64,000 nt of DNA from Hormiphora californensis (GCA_020137815.1 CM035350.1:3785918-3849917); one strand, 5' to 3'. Positions 21,296 through 34,216 are shown, counted from the stretch's first letter. Notes: a model not told the origin generated them from the letters alone. A program made the numbers and translations.

Positions 21296-23577
21296 AGACC
21301 TGTACTACTAGATCAAGTGAGCTTTTAAATGAACTCTATTTATCTTGACCCCATCTTAGATCTTTTGTATGTAAGCATACATCAACTTGCACATATCTAA
21401 TACATGTAATATATATGCTGATTAGATACACTGAAAAGTCATTGCTCCGCTTCACTTTTTGCCAATTGTCATTATACTGGCTAGATCGTGGTTTGATTTG
21501 TTGTCTTATAGCTACCCACATATTGTGACTTGTTGAGTAAGGGGTGAGAAACCTTCTCACCCCTCAACAACATGTGACCACATTCCCTATGTTACCGACA
21601 AATCTTTGATATTGATTCCATCATGATGTGTTGCCGTACTGTAATTATGGAGACACAGAGAGACATATTATATGTGGGATTGCTAATGACCTTCCTGATC
21701 GACACATATTATATCCCCCGATTCCTAGGAATGTGTTTTGATTTGGACACAATCAGTAGGTTACTCGTCCAGTTACTGCAACCCATCATTATCAACGACA
21801 CCTTGGGAAGATGTCAATAAACCTTCGACGCTCTGATCTGTTTTGTTATAGCAATTGATCTATTTGAAAAACGTGACTACGATTCAGAAGCATTCGAGAG
21901 AAGCTGTCCCTTCTGGGTTGATCACGGGTGCAGCAGTTGAGAAGCATTAATTTTCTCTTGATATTGCTTCTCATACAACGCATTGAGGTGTAGTCTCAAT
22001 ATTAATCTTCGCAGGGCTCTAGAAAAAAATATAGTTCGAAAGAATCCGACAAATCTTGATAGTTAATAAATAGACCCATGTAGATAGTAAAATATTATAA
22101 GTTTACAAAATCAAAAACTCTGATAACGTTGTAATTGTTCTTGAGTTTTGGCTTCATCTTTTAGAACGTAAAATGTTTGACGTATAGTTACTTGTATATG
22201 GTTCAGGCTTTTCTCTAGAGCTGTTCTAGAACAGTTCTATAGAAGACTTTTAATTGGTCAGCTTTTTGTGCCAGAGTAGTTAGATGCAGTACTGGCCTGC
22301 AGCAAAATGTAACAGATGTTCTCATTCGTGATAATTGATGGTGCCAGGCTCGATTTGATGTGTTTTTACCAGTAACTGCAGTTTTGTGATGTTTCTCGAT
22401 CAATTTGGTGTTTTCAGGGTCCTGCTCTGGGACTTCAACTGTCGAATTAGTTGTTTGCTTGCATGTGTGTGTTAATGAAATGTTTCAATTTCGATTTTGC
22501 GCTTTATGGAATATTCTCGCCGTGAATGACTAATACCCACTCGCGGCCGTTTGAAATGTCGTTAATTATCACTTGTGATGACATATTATATTTGTATATT
22601 TTAGCAATTTATTTCGCATCTTTTTTACCAATTAGGGAGAACGGAGATGTATATATCTATGATAGAGAGAAATGGATTAATGCATCTGTGATTTGACATG
22701 GAATGCAAAGATATTAGCTTAGTGAGTGCAGAGTGTATTTAATCCAATTCTTTGCCATTTTGAGCTCTTCTAAATTATAGTCCTTTGTTTTTCTTGTAAA
22801 TGAGCTTGATAATTCAACCCGTTTTCAATGACGTAAACGACCACTAATCACTATGGTGTGTATTTTCAAGCTATTTCAACCCCTATTTATCTCCGTGTGC
22901 TCCACTATTTCTCTGCCCCCTTGTGCAAGACTAACTGCAGCTCTCGCAACAGCCCCCCTCCCATGTACCTTGTTGGACTGCAGTATGCAACACAGGCGAA
23001 TCTCCGTGTCTCTAATACTTGATGATCCCCTCCTTTACCGGCGCTCAGGTAAGAGTTGTGTGGCTCACACACCGCATTTTATTTCATAGTTCATTAGATC
23101 GAAAGGTAAGAACTGTTTTAGAACATTAAGTTTTTACCCAACAACTAGTTATATCTGCTGTTGCAGCGGTACACAGGTCATTTCATGTATTTTATTTTAT
23201 ATATAGGTAACTTATGAAATATGTTACTTTATAATTCATATGTAACCTACTCCGCAATCTCCATCAAGCAAACACGTGGTGGGAACACCCCCTCCCAAAG
23301 CACGTGACCTTATGTATAATATGATTTACCATAGCCACACATACTATGTGACATATATATTCTGGAGAAGTAGAAGAGAGTTCATTTCCCCAGATTTATT
23401 TCCCAGCTCTGTTGCAGTGATTTGATCATTCGGTATAAGAAGACGAGCTGATGCCCACGTGTAGTATAGAGACAGGTACCATCAGAGGAAAACTGCAAGA
23501 GAAGGAATGATAGAACAGTTATCGTCACATTATTATTCCATATCCTCTACTACTGAGCTGCACATGGGCTTATATAA

Positions 23578-23640
23578 TGTTGGTTACGAAATAAGCCCTT
23601 CGTGCGCTGGCAATCAGGGAGGGGTTACTTCGTTACCAAC
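23578..23640. repeat. Short fold-back related to sequence at ~11309-11362
   Basis: Arms 'gttggttacgaaataagccc' and 'ggggttacttcgttaccaac' are complementary with three mismatches. The interior word 'gtgcgctggcaa' and the arm 'ttatttcgtaaccaa' also occur together, inverted, at about 11309-11362 ('ttgccagcgcgtgcg'). This indicates a dispersed MITE-like family. Confidence 0.5.
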
Positions 23641-24399
23641 TGATAGTGATTGCGTTTGTGGTAGAGTTCTTTTAGTAGAGGCCTCCCCCGCAACCATAAA
23701 ATATGTTTATACTCCCGCATTACTTCTCCCAGCAGGAGGCATATATTATAGTGATTGCTTGCCCCCGACACCCCGTGCAGTAATAGCATGAGTGGTACCA
23801 TTATGAGAGGGGCATCATGGCTTGAGGTTATATACAAAGTAACACCTTGACCAGTGCTGTATAGTTCTTCCCATGACAGGAACTCCACTATGTCACATGA
23901 TGCACCTTCTATAGTTACTACTTACTACTACACATAGTACGTGACTCTATATTATATATATCAGCCATATACCACTTTTGTTTACTGGCAACCCCATTAC
24001 TTTTCCTTATGCCTCATTTCATCGGGCAAGATTCAAGCACTACTGCTGCAGTCTATATAATGGCAACTCCACCGGCCCTCAACAAATGGCAACCCTATTG
24101 CTTTCACATATATGTCATCAAAAGTATTGTAAACAATAACGCGAGGAATGTTTACTCATTATTCCGTAAGCCTAAAGTTGAGGAGTTGCCTAGCTTTCCT
24201 ACTAAACGATCTCTCTTTCTCACCATGTGTCTCTCTCCATCTTCTTCTCATCATGTGTCTCTCTCCTTCTCTCTCTCCCTTCCTCTCCGCTCTCTCTATT
24301 TCGTTCCCATGATCTCTACTAACCTACTTGACACATGATTTGTATGCGGACGCGTCGATTACTTTATTAATTGCCAAATACTCCAAGTCGTGAGCGCAA

Positions 24400-24472
<73 letters not shown>

Positions 24473-24633
24473 TCTCTTCTCTAGGCGCATATAATAACTT
24501 TGACAGTCACTCATAAAGTATACCTGTGTGCATCTTGTAACAACTCCATCGCAAGATATGATGCCTATATAGATTGACATGAGCCTTTCAAAATGTTGTG
24601 TCACTACCAATTTTAAGTGTCCTTTAGAATTCT

Positions 24634-24752
24634 CCCTACGTCACCGCCCTAGAGAGTTCTGTTACCATGGTTTTCTATTAGTTCTGTTACCATGGTTTTC
24701 TATTATTCTACGTCACCGCTCTAGAGTTCTGTTACCATGGTTTTCTATTATG
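24634..24752. repeat. Three tandem/interspersed copies of a ~25-bp unit
   Basis: 'gttctgttaccatggttttc' appears three times, twice preceded by 'ctacgtcaccgc.ctagag'. The arrangement suggests a recent local duplication of about 75 bp plus a partial copy. No coding signal. Confidence 0.75.
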
Positions 24753-25680
24753 TTGATGGGAAGTTTCGTTTCCCTATCCTCTTTCGATTCTTCACGGAAC
24801 CTTCCAACCAACAGCGACCACACACTTCCACCTCGACAACAGGTTAGAAGAAGCTGATATAGTCAGCATTGGCCTAACAAAGAAGGTGCTTGTCAGCGCC
24901 AGCTCATTACTCATATATATGATCTCGGAATAGTTTCAATTTCACCATGTCTCGGTGTGATATCATGTGTTAAATCTCATTCTGACTCATGCAGTGTGAC
25001 ACAGACATTGTTTTGCGGGTAGACGGGGGTACATGATATATACATTCGCGTCATATCTCTTGAGAGAAAGAAAGAGAGAAAGATAATTGTACCATACATG
25101 TTTACGTGTTCGTTAGTCCATCCCCCACAAACCTGGGTTTAGACAGGGTAATTCCAAGCTGCCGTCAAGCTTGCAGCATCTCCACGTGTGTCAGGTCTCA
25201 TGTGAAATTAACCGCAGGAATTTGTGTCGAGTAACAAGCTATAGAATTTGGTTTACACACTACTCTTTTGTGTCACAATTATTGATAATTACACTTTCAT
25301 TTTTCATCTAGCTTCGTTTTGGCACATTGACATATCTGCTCACTCATTACAATGTTTCTCAATACAATGTGCGTAGACATGGTACGAACAGTTTAAGGTT
25401 GTCAGTTGGTTTATTCGAGGCTATCCGAGTTACTGCAATGCTAGCTACAGACGTTTTTGGCCTGCAAGCATCCTTGAAAGTGGGACTTACAGGATATTTT
25501 TCATGGGATTTTGGGCCCCTTCCTAAATAATAAATGCCGCTGTTTTTAGTTTGGCCTGATCCAGATAGTTCTCCGAGAGAATTTTATCCAGCATTTACCC
25601 AGGATCATTTGATGAATATTTTCCCTTGGAAATGCAAATTTAATTGCAACCTCTATTGACCCTATTGTTGACCTTTTTTT

Positions 25681-25752
<72 letters not shown>

Positions 25753-26071
25753 TCTCCCGCATATTCTCATTATTCTCACCCTATATTTTCCTCCTCGTTC
25801 CGAACACTACTCTTTCCCATGCGTGTTCCCTTGTTTCCCTGGCAACTGCAGATGGGTTATCTAGGCAGTGCTCTGTGAGGTCGATCACCTGTCTGTGTGT
25901 TACTCAGGGGAGGTGTTGGCCATGCTGTTCGTGATGTTTTGTGAGATCCTGCAGTATGCTCCGTGATCAGTACCATGTGGTCCCCCCTCTCTCTATCTTG
26001 TGATCCATGGTATATTTCTTTACGGGGTTGAATTATGAACCAATTACTGGTGTCCAGTCGGCAGTGGCCGT

Positions 26072-26130
<59 letters not shown>

Positions 26131-27879
26131 CTGGATCTCTCTCTCTCGCACGCTCATCAGTCTAGATCGATCTGTCGCCCTCTCACTCTGTGGAGAAAGA
26201 AAGCTCCGCTCTATACCCACACCTCCGTGAGGACTCACAACAGATTAGCGCAACGGCGGGGTTCCGGGAGAAGGGGCTGATGAGGAAGTCAACATAAAGA
26301 GAGTCACTCTCGTCTTTATCTACTCTAGCGATCTATAGAGCGCGTCGCTGCTTCGCGCAGCTCTCGAGCTAGTGATTTTTAGTGTCTCTCTCTCAGTATG
26401 CGAGCGCGTATTAAATTAATTGGGGGGTTTTTTCTTTACCCCCGTTTAATTTTGGGTAAACCCTTAATTTTTTTTCCACCCTTTAGCCCGGGGTTACTAT
26501 TTTTTTTAGCAAAATTTTTTAGTAAATTTTGGGAACTAACTCCTTTCTTATTACTATGATAATTTTGGCTTTTATTTAAATCGGAGTTCGAGAGATCGCT
26601 CGGTATCATGAAAAACCTACAATGCAAGCATGTCTCAATGAGATGTATATACCTTCTTTCTCAATTCTTGCTCTCCCTTTTTTCTATACTTTTAGTGTTG
26701 TGTCCAAAGTTGCTTCTTCATGAAGCCGAGAAGAAGCATTGTTCTTTTTATCTGTTTTATTTTTTGTACTTCTCTATGTTACACCATGAAATAATCATTA
26801 GGAGTATAGTACATGTTGGAGTTAATTTAAATTGATTGAGCATCTAAACTTTATACATGTAATGGTCAACATAGAGTCTTGATACTTTCTCTACGTGCAG
26901 GTAGTCACAAAGATGGGTTCAACACCAAGTGGACGGTTTTCTCGTGTCTGTTTCTCATGGTCAACTAGCTTCAACCATTGTTCATGTTTAGATTTCAGTT
27001 TCAATGAGTCTAAATGCCTTCACACTCGGGTTTTCCAGTTATACTAACATACGTTTTAATGGGTAAAGAATTCATAACACTCTATCATTATCCCCCAACT
27101 AAATTCTCAACGTTATATGTATTCCTGTGTTAAAAATTGCTGCACATTGGACCATCAACAAACGGATGTAGTCTTATAATTCACCGAGCTCCCCAACCCA
27201 AGTATCCTTTATATTCACTCTCCTCAGACTAGTGATCCGGCCCCCCTCCCCCAACCCCTTAACCATTCAGAGGTATAGAGTGTCTTGATTCTCATACTCC
27301 CACCTGCCCAGCCGGGGTCCGTCGCTATCTGAGACATGAGCTCTTCAATATAAGATCCTGTTATTTCGTAGTTATTGCCATCCCATTATAACCATTCATG
27401 TGTGTTTTTTCTACATATGATTGTTTGTCCTAACCTCGCTCCTCTATCTTTTCTACCGCCCCAAGTGCTCTCACTCTACTATCCGTCCGGCTCAACTGTT
27501 AGAGATGTTTGGCCTGATAGGACGTGAGATCGAGTGTGCTGAATCAATCAGATCATCTCCTACTTGGACCCTAACTAATATGCAGACAGTATCTCAATCG
27601 TTACTGTGTGCATGCTGCATCCACTAAATTTCCCACTGTTCTTTCTGAGGCTAGTGACTTAGATGTTCTCCTTACATTCATCACTTCAATCCTACTTCTT
27701 CACTCTCTATACCTCCTTCCCATATCCCTGGAAGCAAGGTGACGGGCACAAGCAACTAGCGAGTTTTTAATGACGTGCTTTCGTCTTATCACTGACTCAA
27801 CCTTCTAATATCAGACTTCACCCTACTGCTGCACTGTGTCCTGCGAGGCCTCTCATCTCTGTCGTCTCGACCATACTGG

Positions 27880-28522
27880 CCTATCCTATATCTATCTCTC
27901 TCTTGCTTCGTCTTTCATCTCTCTCTCCTTACTCTCTCTCTACCTTCTCATCTCTCTCTCTCCATCTCTCTCTCTTACTCTATAATCTCTCTTCACCCCC
28001 TCTTCCTGTCCTCTCTTCTCTCTCATATTCCCTCCTCCTCATCTTCACTCTCTCTCTCTCTCTCTCTCCTCTCTCGGTTCTCCACCTTCCTCTCCCGCTC
28101 CCTCTCCCCGCTATCTCTCATCATCTCCTTCTCTCTCCTCTCACTCGACTTCTCTCTCCTCTCCTCCTCTCTTACTTTCATCTCACTTCCTCTCTCCTTC
28201 TTTATCTCCCTCCAGTCATCGCACATCAATCCACCCTTCTCTCGTTCTTCTCTCCTCTCTCAGTCTCTCCCCTCTCCTATCTCCTCTCCCTTCTGTCCAC
28301 TCATCCGTTTCTCTCCCTCCTCTCCTCCTCTCCCTCTCTTCTCGCTCTCTCTCTCCTCCACTCTCTCCGTCTCCTCTCTCTCCTTCGTCTCACCTCTCCT
28401 CTCTCTCACCCTCTCTCTCTCCTCTCGTTCTCCTCCTCCCCTCTCCTTCTCCCCCTCCTCTCCTCTCCTCATCTCTCTCACATCTCTTAAAACTCCCTCC
28501 TCTCATCTCTCCTCCGTGCTCT

Positions 28523-28600
<78 letters not shown>
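27880..28600. repeat. CT-rich low-complexity block ending in pure (CT)n
   Basis: Irregular CTC/TCTCT sequence over about 650 bp passes into a perfect CT run at about 28529-28599. Open frames of Ser/Leu or Arg/Glu here are compositional. Confidence 0.9.
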
Positions 28601-28602
<2 letters not shown>

Positions 28603-29171
28603 GTGAAGCACTCCTTGTTTTCTATGTTTGCTGTTCATGTTATCAGCACTGTGTGTCACTTATAGATCTCGTGTGGAGGTTAGTCGAGATTGGAAAGTTT
28701 CAGATCACACGGGCAGTCCCCGGTCTACTACAGCTGGTAGCCTCACAACAGCCTCTACAGCCATGTAATTATTGTTCAGCAGCCCCTGCTGTAAACACTA
28801 CTGCACTTCAAGGACCCGCTAGTTCAGCTGTGATTGCTTGTCGAGAGATGGAGTGCGTGCAACAAAAGCTCCATTATATCACTTCTAGCTTGAGTTTGCT
28901 GCTGCTACATGTGCTATTGCTGTTGTCGGTGTTCAGAGAAAAAGAGGGGAGAGGGGTAGAGAGCGAGAGGTAATGAGTACAGGAGAGTTCTTGGTCATCA
29001 TAATGTAGAAATGACCGCGGCTAATAACGATTTAGCCAAAATGTAGAGACCAAATGTGTAATTTGTAGGAGTAAGTAGTATAGCTGAGTCTATCGTCAGT
29101 AAACGGGGTTGTTCTTTTTTTACTATGAGAATATGTTACGTTATGATATCCGGCAAATGCAATTTACTTTG

Positions 29172-29502
29172 TGTCAATATGATGTTGGGAAGGTGTTTGG
29201 AATGGGAAGGTGGACGAATGGAAACACGGTAGATAACGGGTGGTTAACAAAATAGACGGATCAGGTAGTACAACGTTAAGGTAGTTCGATATTGGGAATC
29301 TGACAAAGTGCTTGTCAACTTAAAACTCACTCATCTTCACAAAAAGCACGTGCGCGCACTTGAAAGGTGCATTTCAAGTGCGTGCACAAAAGTGTCACAT
29401 ACTAATGATCAGTTCGCGCGTTACGTCCGGTAGGCGGTAACAACTGCGACAGTGTGTCCCACAGAACAATACACTCAATCTCATGACACACAGCTCATGA
29501 CA
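29172..29502 (-). repeat. 3' LTR of the Copia element
   Basis: 331 bp, identical as read to 34138-34468. It contains an imperfect inverted word 'gtgcgcgcacttgaaaggtg' against 'catttcaagtgcgtgcac', which could form a stem in the RNA. U3/R/U5 limits cannot be set without transcripts. Confidence 0.96.
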
Positions 29503-29511
29503 CTCCCCTCT
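29503..29511 (-). other. Polypurine tract
   Basis: The minus strand reads AGAGGGGAG immediately before the 3' LTR, the expected plus-strand priming site. Confidence 0.8.
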
Positions 29512-29791
29512 ATTTCTTTCTCAAAAGGACTTACCGAACTCGAGACCGATGAGGCAATGAACGCCGAGAGGGTTCCAAACCGTGTCAAGGCTAAAACTGT
29601 CATTTGTCAATTGTCGTAACAATACAAGTGAGAGTTAACTGGGAAAAACTAACAATGTGAAAATACTGAGATACGAAAAGGTACATGTTGTCTTTGTCTG
29701 GAAGAAAAATAGAAAACAAAGTCAGTTGTCCGATAAAATATTTCAACTGGAGAAATAAAGTTAAAAAAATACAAGTAGGTTGGAAAACACA

Positions 29792-32700
29792 CTAGATCAT
29801 CCTCTCGATCACTCTGGGACTCACTCCTCGCTTTGTGAGTACATCAGCGGGGTTAGACTTCGACTCCACCCAGTTGATGGATGCTTCTCCCTTTTCGACC
29901 TTCTCTTGAACTTCACGTAGCTCCAAGATGCTTCCCTTATCGGTTGGTACAGCTGAGACGGAGTTTGCCAAACTCACAACTTGTGCGGAGTCTGTGTAAA
30001 GTCTGATGGGAGGGTCAAAAGATAGTTCCTGGAGGAGGGCTTTGATCATAACTCCATATCCCAATCCTTCAGATACAGCATACAATTCTGCGGCAAAGAC
30101 GCTCTTCACTACACGTTTTACCTTGCCACACGAGTAGGCGATCAAATTGAAATCAGAGCTGTCTCCCCAGAAAACTACAACTCCTGCTCCGCTCTTTCTG
30201 TCAGCTAGGTTGCCGAGACTGGCATCAGTGTAAACAATTATCTCAGCTGTGGTAGGGTTAAAAGGGGAAAAGGTTATCGTTGAAGGAGAAAGGTTGGTCA
30301 CAATCTTCTTCAGTTCTTTGAACTCTTTGCCGGTCCAGGGTGATTTCGTCGTAATGTCAAGGAGACTGAAACTGATCTGTGGCATACTTTGGGTAGCCAG
30401 CCAGTTCAACTTTCCGATCACCGTTCTCATATAGGATTGAAGATTCTCATCAACCTCTTCTTGATTCTGTGGTACCGGTTTAACAGCTTTCATCTTGTCC
30501 AGGATATCCTCTCTCACAAACTTACAATACTGTTCCTGGGTTACACAAATGTCAATTCCTTGCTGTTTCAACTGCCATCCCAGGTAGTTGAATTCAGTTG
30601 TTTCAACTCTTCCTATCTTGTAGTTGTCAAGAGCGGGTTTAACTTTCTTGTAGAAGTTGTGATCACCAGTAATAAGAATATCATCCACATGAATTACTAG
30701 TAATCCTTGTAGTTTCCCGTCATCTCCAGTGGTGAAAAATACATTCTTGTCAATTCTTGACATCTGGAGAGTGTTTTTCAAAGTTGCGGTGAGTGACATG
30801 TACCATCTTCTTCCCGCGTCACCAAGACCGTACAGTGGTTTATTTAGTTTCCACAGTACATCCTTCCTCTTGAGGTAAGCTGGGGGTTTGATGAACACAT
30901 CTCTTGTCATCTTATCTGACTGCAGGTAGGCACTGGTTACATCAACACTTTTCAGGGTCCAGTTACTGGTAGTTGCCAAACTTAGCAAGATCCTCACTGC
31001 GTGTTTAGTAACAGTCGGTGAGTTAGTCGGGTCCTCGAGTTTTTCCTCAAATCCTCGGGCCACCAGCCTGGCTTTCACTGTGCCATCATCTTTCCGTGTC
31101 ATCACCCATCTGGTGGTGACTGGTTGTTGTCCTGTATCGGGTACTTCCTCGAAAACATTGAATTCACGGAGTTTGTCAATCTCCCTATTTCGTGCTGTCT
31201 GCACTTCTTCCTTGCCCAGTTTAGATGCGGCAAGAAGAATGATCTCCTCAGCATCAGAATCGGGATCTGAGTCCTCTGTGTCTTGATCTGGGGTGTTTGC
31301 TGCGTCCTCTGTGGGCTCTGCAACATCCTCTTTTGGCGTTAACGTGTCCTCATTGGAGTCAGTCTTTTCCTCATTGGGTCTGGCGCTGTCCTCTGTGGGA
31401 TCTGGCTCTATGTCTCTCTGACCAGGTGTATCCTCAGTATCCGGGCTGGTTTCACTTTCAGGAACTCTCACAACAACAGGTCCACTTGTTGTGGCCTCAT
31501 CCTCCTGCTGGTCCTCGGTTGGGACGGCTATCTCTGCATAAGTAGGTTCTCTGGGAACTTCTTCAATGTTACTCTCACTGTGTCCATCTTGTGGAGTGTC
31601 CTCTTCGGGATCTGTTTCACTAGGGATGAGTAATTCATCTGCAGGATGCTCTGGTGGGGGGATTTGTCGTCTGTTGTGCCGGAGATTGTATTTTCTGGTC
31701 GGTTCACGGACTGTCTTCTTTGGACGTCTGACTCTGCTAGCCTTCGGTGGCTGCAATTTAGATTTCTCTATCGGTTCCGGGACATCTTCATCAGTCGTCA
31801 CTTCCGGTGCAGTCTGCATCTCGGGGACGTGTCTCTTGGAACTTGATTCCTCGTTTCGTTTGTACTCCTCTTTCCGTTGTTGGTCCTCTGGGGGTTCTTG
31901 TCTTTGTTGTACCAGTCTCACTTTGCATGGGTGTGCTCTTAGTAGTTGTCCGCCGTGTTTAATCAGTACTTGGTTCTCAGTCATTCCAACTACAGTTGCA
32001 GGTCCCAACCAGGTCTTGTGTTGCTCACGTTTATAATACACCTTATCTCCCTGGACGTAGGTGGTCTGATCCTGTGTTGGTCCTGAACTTGCTAGAGCTC
32101 TCTTTAATCTGCTTGCATTCTCGAGTTGGATGAATTTCTCCCTGGCGGTCTTCATGGCTTTGATATTGTCTGAAATCACTTGGTCCTCACTCTTCTGGTC
32201 TCCATGGGCAGGTAAACAATCATCGTTCAGTACACTGGGGAAGGTAGGATTGCTCCCAAACACGAGTTGGTGTGGTGAGAATCCCATCTGGTTAGTCAAC
32301 TGGTTCTTCGCATTGGAAGCCCAAGCACAAGCTACAGTTATACTGCACTTCGTGTCATCTTTGGTCTTCTCAACCATCTTTCCAAGAATACTGTTATGTC
32401 TCTCACAGATCCCATTGCACCAAGGACTTTCTGCTGGAGTAGACTTTAATTCGATTCCAAGTCTGCTCGCCATCTCAAGTAGGGTATCATTGATGAACTC
32501 GCCACCGTTGTCGCTGAGAATTCTCTGTGGACGTCCAAAAATGCTAATCCAGCTTGTGAAGAACTTCTGGGTGATCTCAGTTCCAGTTTTTGATTTCACG
32601 GGGACCATTACACTGTATCTGGTCAGTGTGTCAATGATGTGTAGTACCCAGCATGATTCTCCAGACTTGAACTTCAGCATCTTGAGATCCATAGCGAGAC

Positions 32701-34216
32701 ATTCGTTGAATGTTTTGCTGAGAGGTAAAGCTACTTTCCTCCGTGGTTTGGATGCACTGTGTTCGAGACAGTTTTCACATTCTTGTGTGACCCTGGTGAG
32801 TTCTTGACAAATCTCAGACTTTCGAGGGTGATCCGAGGATTTAACAATATCCTGGATCTTGGAGACTGAACCATGAGCAAAGTACTTGTGGAGTTTCTTG
32901 GCAATTGCTGGAGGAGAGATCCCTGAACAAGAATTTGTTAACAAAGTAGTGGGTGAAAGCTTCTTATTAAGGTCAATTGTCACATGTCCAGTGTCAGTAA
33001 GATGTAATGTAGTTGTCTTACCCGAGACACGGAGTTGATCCCTCTCAAAGTCAATCACTGCACCCATCTGACTCAATAAGTGCCTGGATAGGAGAAGGGG
33101 AATGTTAATATCAAGAACATATACCGCAAACTCAGTAAACTTCACACCGAAAATATCAGTTGGGATATAAGCAATCATAGTAGAGTTAACTCCTGATAAA
33201 TCACCAAATGTAAATCTTCTCTGTTCACATGATTCTCTTCTCACTCGAATACACGACTCTTTCTCAAAATTCTTTAACCAATCACTGCCACACACACTCT
33301 TAGCGGCGCCAGTATCAAGCAACGCACGAAGTCCCACTTGCTCGGATAAAGACAAGACATAGTCCGTTTCAACGCTCATCTTGTACACTCCTGTGGCATC
33401 GCCACTCTGACCTCGTCGACCCCCAGATCCACGCTGACCACGTCCTCCACCACGTTTTCCCCGTACGGCACCACGCCGATTGTAACACTCAGAGGCAATG
33501 TGACCAGTCTTCTTACAATTGTAACAGACAACCAGAGTCATTGTTTCAGAGGTTTGATCGGTTTCAGCAGCTGAGGGTAGGGTCTCCCCATACGCCCTCT
33601 TCATCTGTGTGATCATGCATTCCAGACTGATTTCAACACAGGTAGCTCTGAGGAGTCGTTTCTGTTCATCGGAGATGTTAGATTGTTCCAAAAGTCTGTA
33701 GGCTAACACTTGTGATCCATAGAGTTTGTGATGGTCATCGACTCCAGCCTGCTGTCGGAGCTCCCCAAGTCGGGTGGAAAACTCTGATATAAAATCTGAC
33801 ATGTTCTGATTAGCTGGTCTGATAAAGTTCTCAAAAGCTTCAATGGCGGAAAAGAGTGAAACAGTTTTGTCTCTGCCGAACACTTTCTCGATGGCATCGA
33901 GGAGGATTTTAACACCGTTCTCGGACTTGAGCTGCTCGGTGGGTACGCCTAGGGCTACTTCCTTTGCACGTCCCTTCATTTGGAGAGCTAACCGGGCCGC
34001 CTGTTTCTCCTTGGGGCAGCCAGTACCTAACAGCCAGATGTCGACCTCACGGCGATAAGTCTCAAAGTTCGTTTTGTTATCAAAGACCGGGGCATGAATG
34101 TCGGATGGCATAATGTCGTCAGCTTCACTGCTACCACTGTCAATATGATGTTGGGAAGGTGTTTGGAATGGGAAGGTGGACGAATGGAAACACGGTAGAT
34201 AACGGGTGGTTAACAA
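29792..34216 (-). CDS. Copia Gag-Pol polyprotein
   Basis: One frame of 1474 codons, with likely initiation at methionine 36 (about 34111), since the first part lies in the LTR and primer site. Gag occupies about residues 36-230, with a CCHC knuckle at 231-244 (CYNCKKTGHIASEC) and a Gly/Arg-rich tail. The aspartic protease has DTGA at 301-304. The integrase shows the His/Cys zinc region (about 453-484, ECENC) and D-D-E core (MDLK, LSDNGGEF, ICERH; about 510-605). A long acidic Pro/Thr/Glu/Asp linker follows, then the reverse transcriptase (WVMTRK, KARLVARGF, VDVTSAYLQ, VIHVDDI) and RNase H (VYTDAS, LYTDSAQ) up to the C terminus. Gag and Pol are fused in a single frame without a frameshift signal. 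All catalytic motifs appear intact. Confidence 0.97.
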   Translation of the reverse strand: MLTTRYLPCFHSSTFPFQTPSQHHIDSGSSEADDIMPSDIHAPVFDNKTNFETYRREVDIWLLGTGCPKEKQAARLALQMKGRAKEVALGVPTEQLKSENGVKILLDAIEKVFGRDKTVSLFSAIEAFENFIRPANQNMSDFISEFSTRLGELRQQAGVDDHHKLYGSQVLAYRLLEQSNISDEQKRLLRATCVEISLECMITQMKRAYGETLPSAAETDQTSETMTLVVCYNCKKTGHIASECYNRRGAVRGKRGGGRGQRGSGGRRGQSGDATGVYKMSVETDYVLSLSEQVGLRALLDTGAAKSVCGSDWLKNFEKESCIRVRRESCEQRRFTFGDLSGVNSTMIAYIPTDIFGVKFTEFAVYVLDINIPLLLSRHLLSQMGAVIDFERDQLRVSGKTTTLHLTDTGHVTIDLNKKLSPTTLLTNSCSGISPPAIAKKLHKYFAHGSVSKIQDIVKSSDHPRKSEICQELTRVTQECENCLEHSASKPRRKVALPLSKTFNECLAMDLKMLKFKSGESCWVLHIIDTLTRYSVMVPVKSKTGTEITQKFFTSWISIFGRPQRILSDNGGEFINDTLLEMASRLGIELKSTPAESPWCNGICERHNSILGKMVEKTKDDTKCSITVACAWASNAKNQLTNQMGFSPHQLVFGSNPTFPSVLNDDCLPAHGDQKSEDQVISDNIKAMKTAREKFIQLENASRLKRALASSGPTQDQTTYVQGDKVYYKREQHKTWLGPATVVGMTENQVLIKHGGQLLRAHPCKVRLVQQRQEPPEDQQRKEEYKRNEESSSKRHVPEMQTAPEVTTDEDVPEPIEKSKLQPPKASRVRRPKKTVREPTRKYNLRHNRRQIPPPEHPADELLIPSETDPEEDTPQDGHSESNIEEVPREPTYAEIAVPTEDQQEDEATTSGPVVVRVPESETSPDTEDTPGQRDIEPDPTEDSARPNEEKTDSNEDTLTPKEDVAEPTEDAANTPDQDTEDSDPDSDAEEIILLAASKLGKEEVQTARNREIDKLREFNVFEEVPDTGQQPVTTRWVMTRKDDGTVKARLVARGFEEKLEDPTNSPTVTKHAVRILLSLATTSNWTLKSVDVTSAYLQSDKMTRDVFIKPPAYLKRKDVLWKLNKPLYGLGDAGRRWYMSLTATLKNTLQMSRIDKNVFFTTGDDGKLQGLLVIHVDDILITGDHNFYKKVKPALDNYKIGRVETTEFNYLGWQLKQQGIDICVTQEQYCKFVREDILDKMKAVKPVPQNQEEVDENLQSYMRTVIGKLNWLATQSMPQISFSLLDITTKSPWTGKEFKELKKIVTNLSPSTITFSPFNPTTAEIIVYTDASLGNLADRKSGAGVVVFWGDSSDFNLIAYSCGKVKRVVKSVFAAELYAVSEGLGYGVMIKALLQELSFDPPIRLYTDSAQVVSLANSVSAVPTDKGSILELREVQEKVEKGEASINWVESKSNPADVLTKRGVSPRVIERMI
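34128..34136 (-). other. Primer-binding site, initiator tRNA-Met type
   Basis: One base inside the 5' LTR, the minus strand reads TGGTAGCAG, matching the 3' end of animal initiator tRNA-Met including its CCA, as is usual for primer sites of LTR elements. Similarity beyond nine bases is weak. Confidence 0.75.

Larger units (their letters stand above)
19160..29166. other. Ten-kilobase stretch with no recognisable gene
   Basis: Only short frames without family motifs are seen. The contents are microsatellites (listed separately; also 24402-24470, 25681-25750, 26074-26126), a CT-rich block at 27880-28600, a small tandem repeat at 24634-24752, a fold-back at 23578-23640, and a short homopolymer-distorted patch at 26417-26580. 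A real gene with short divergent exons could be missed here without transcripts. Confidence 0.5.

Noticed and set aside
28653-28973. 106-codon frame as a secreted or membrane protein
   Set aside because: The hydrophobic Leu stretch comes from a CTG/TTG-rich segment, and the frame ends in GA-rich repeat. No family resemblance.
30249-33915. Plus-strand and other-frame ORFs across the Copia element
   Set aside because: Shadows of the intact minus-strand gag-pol frame.
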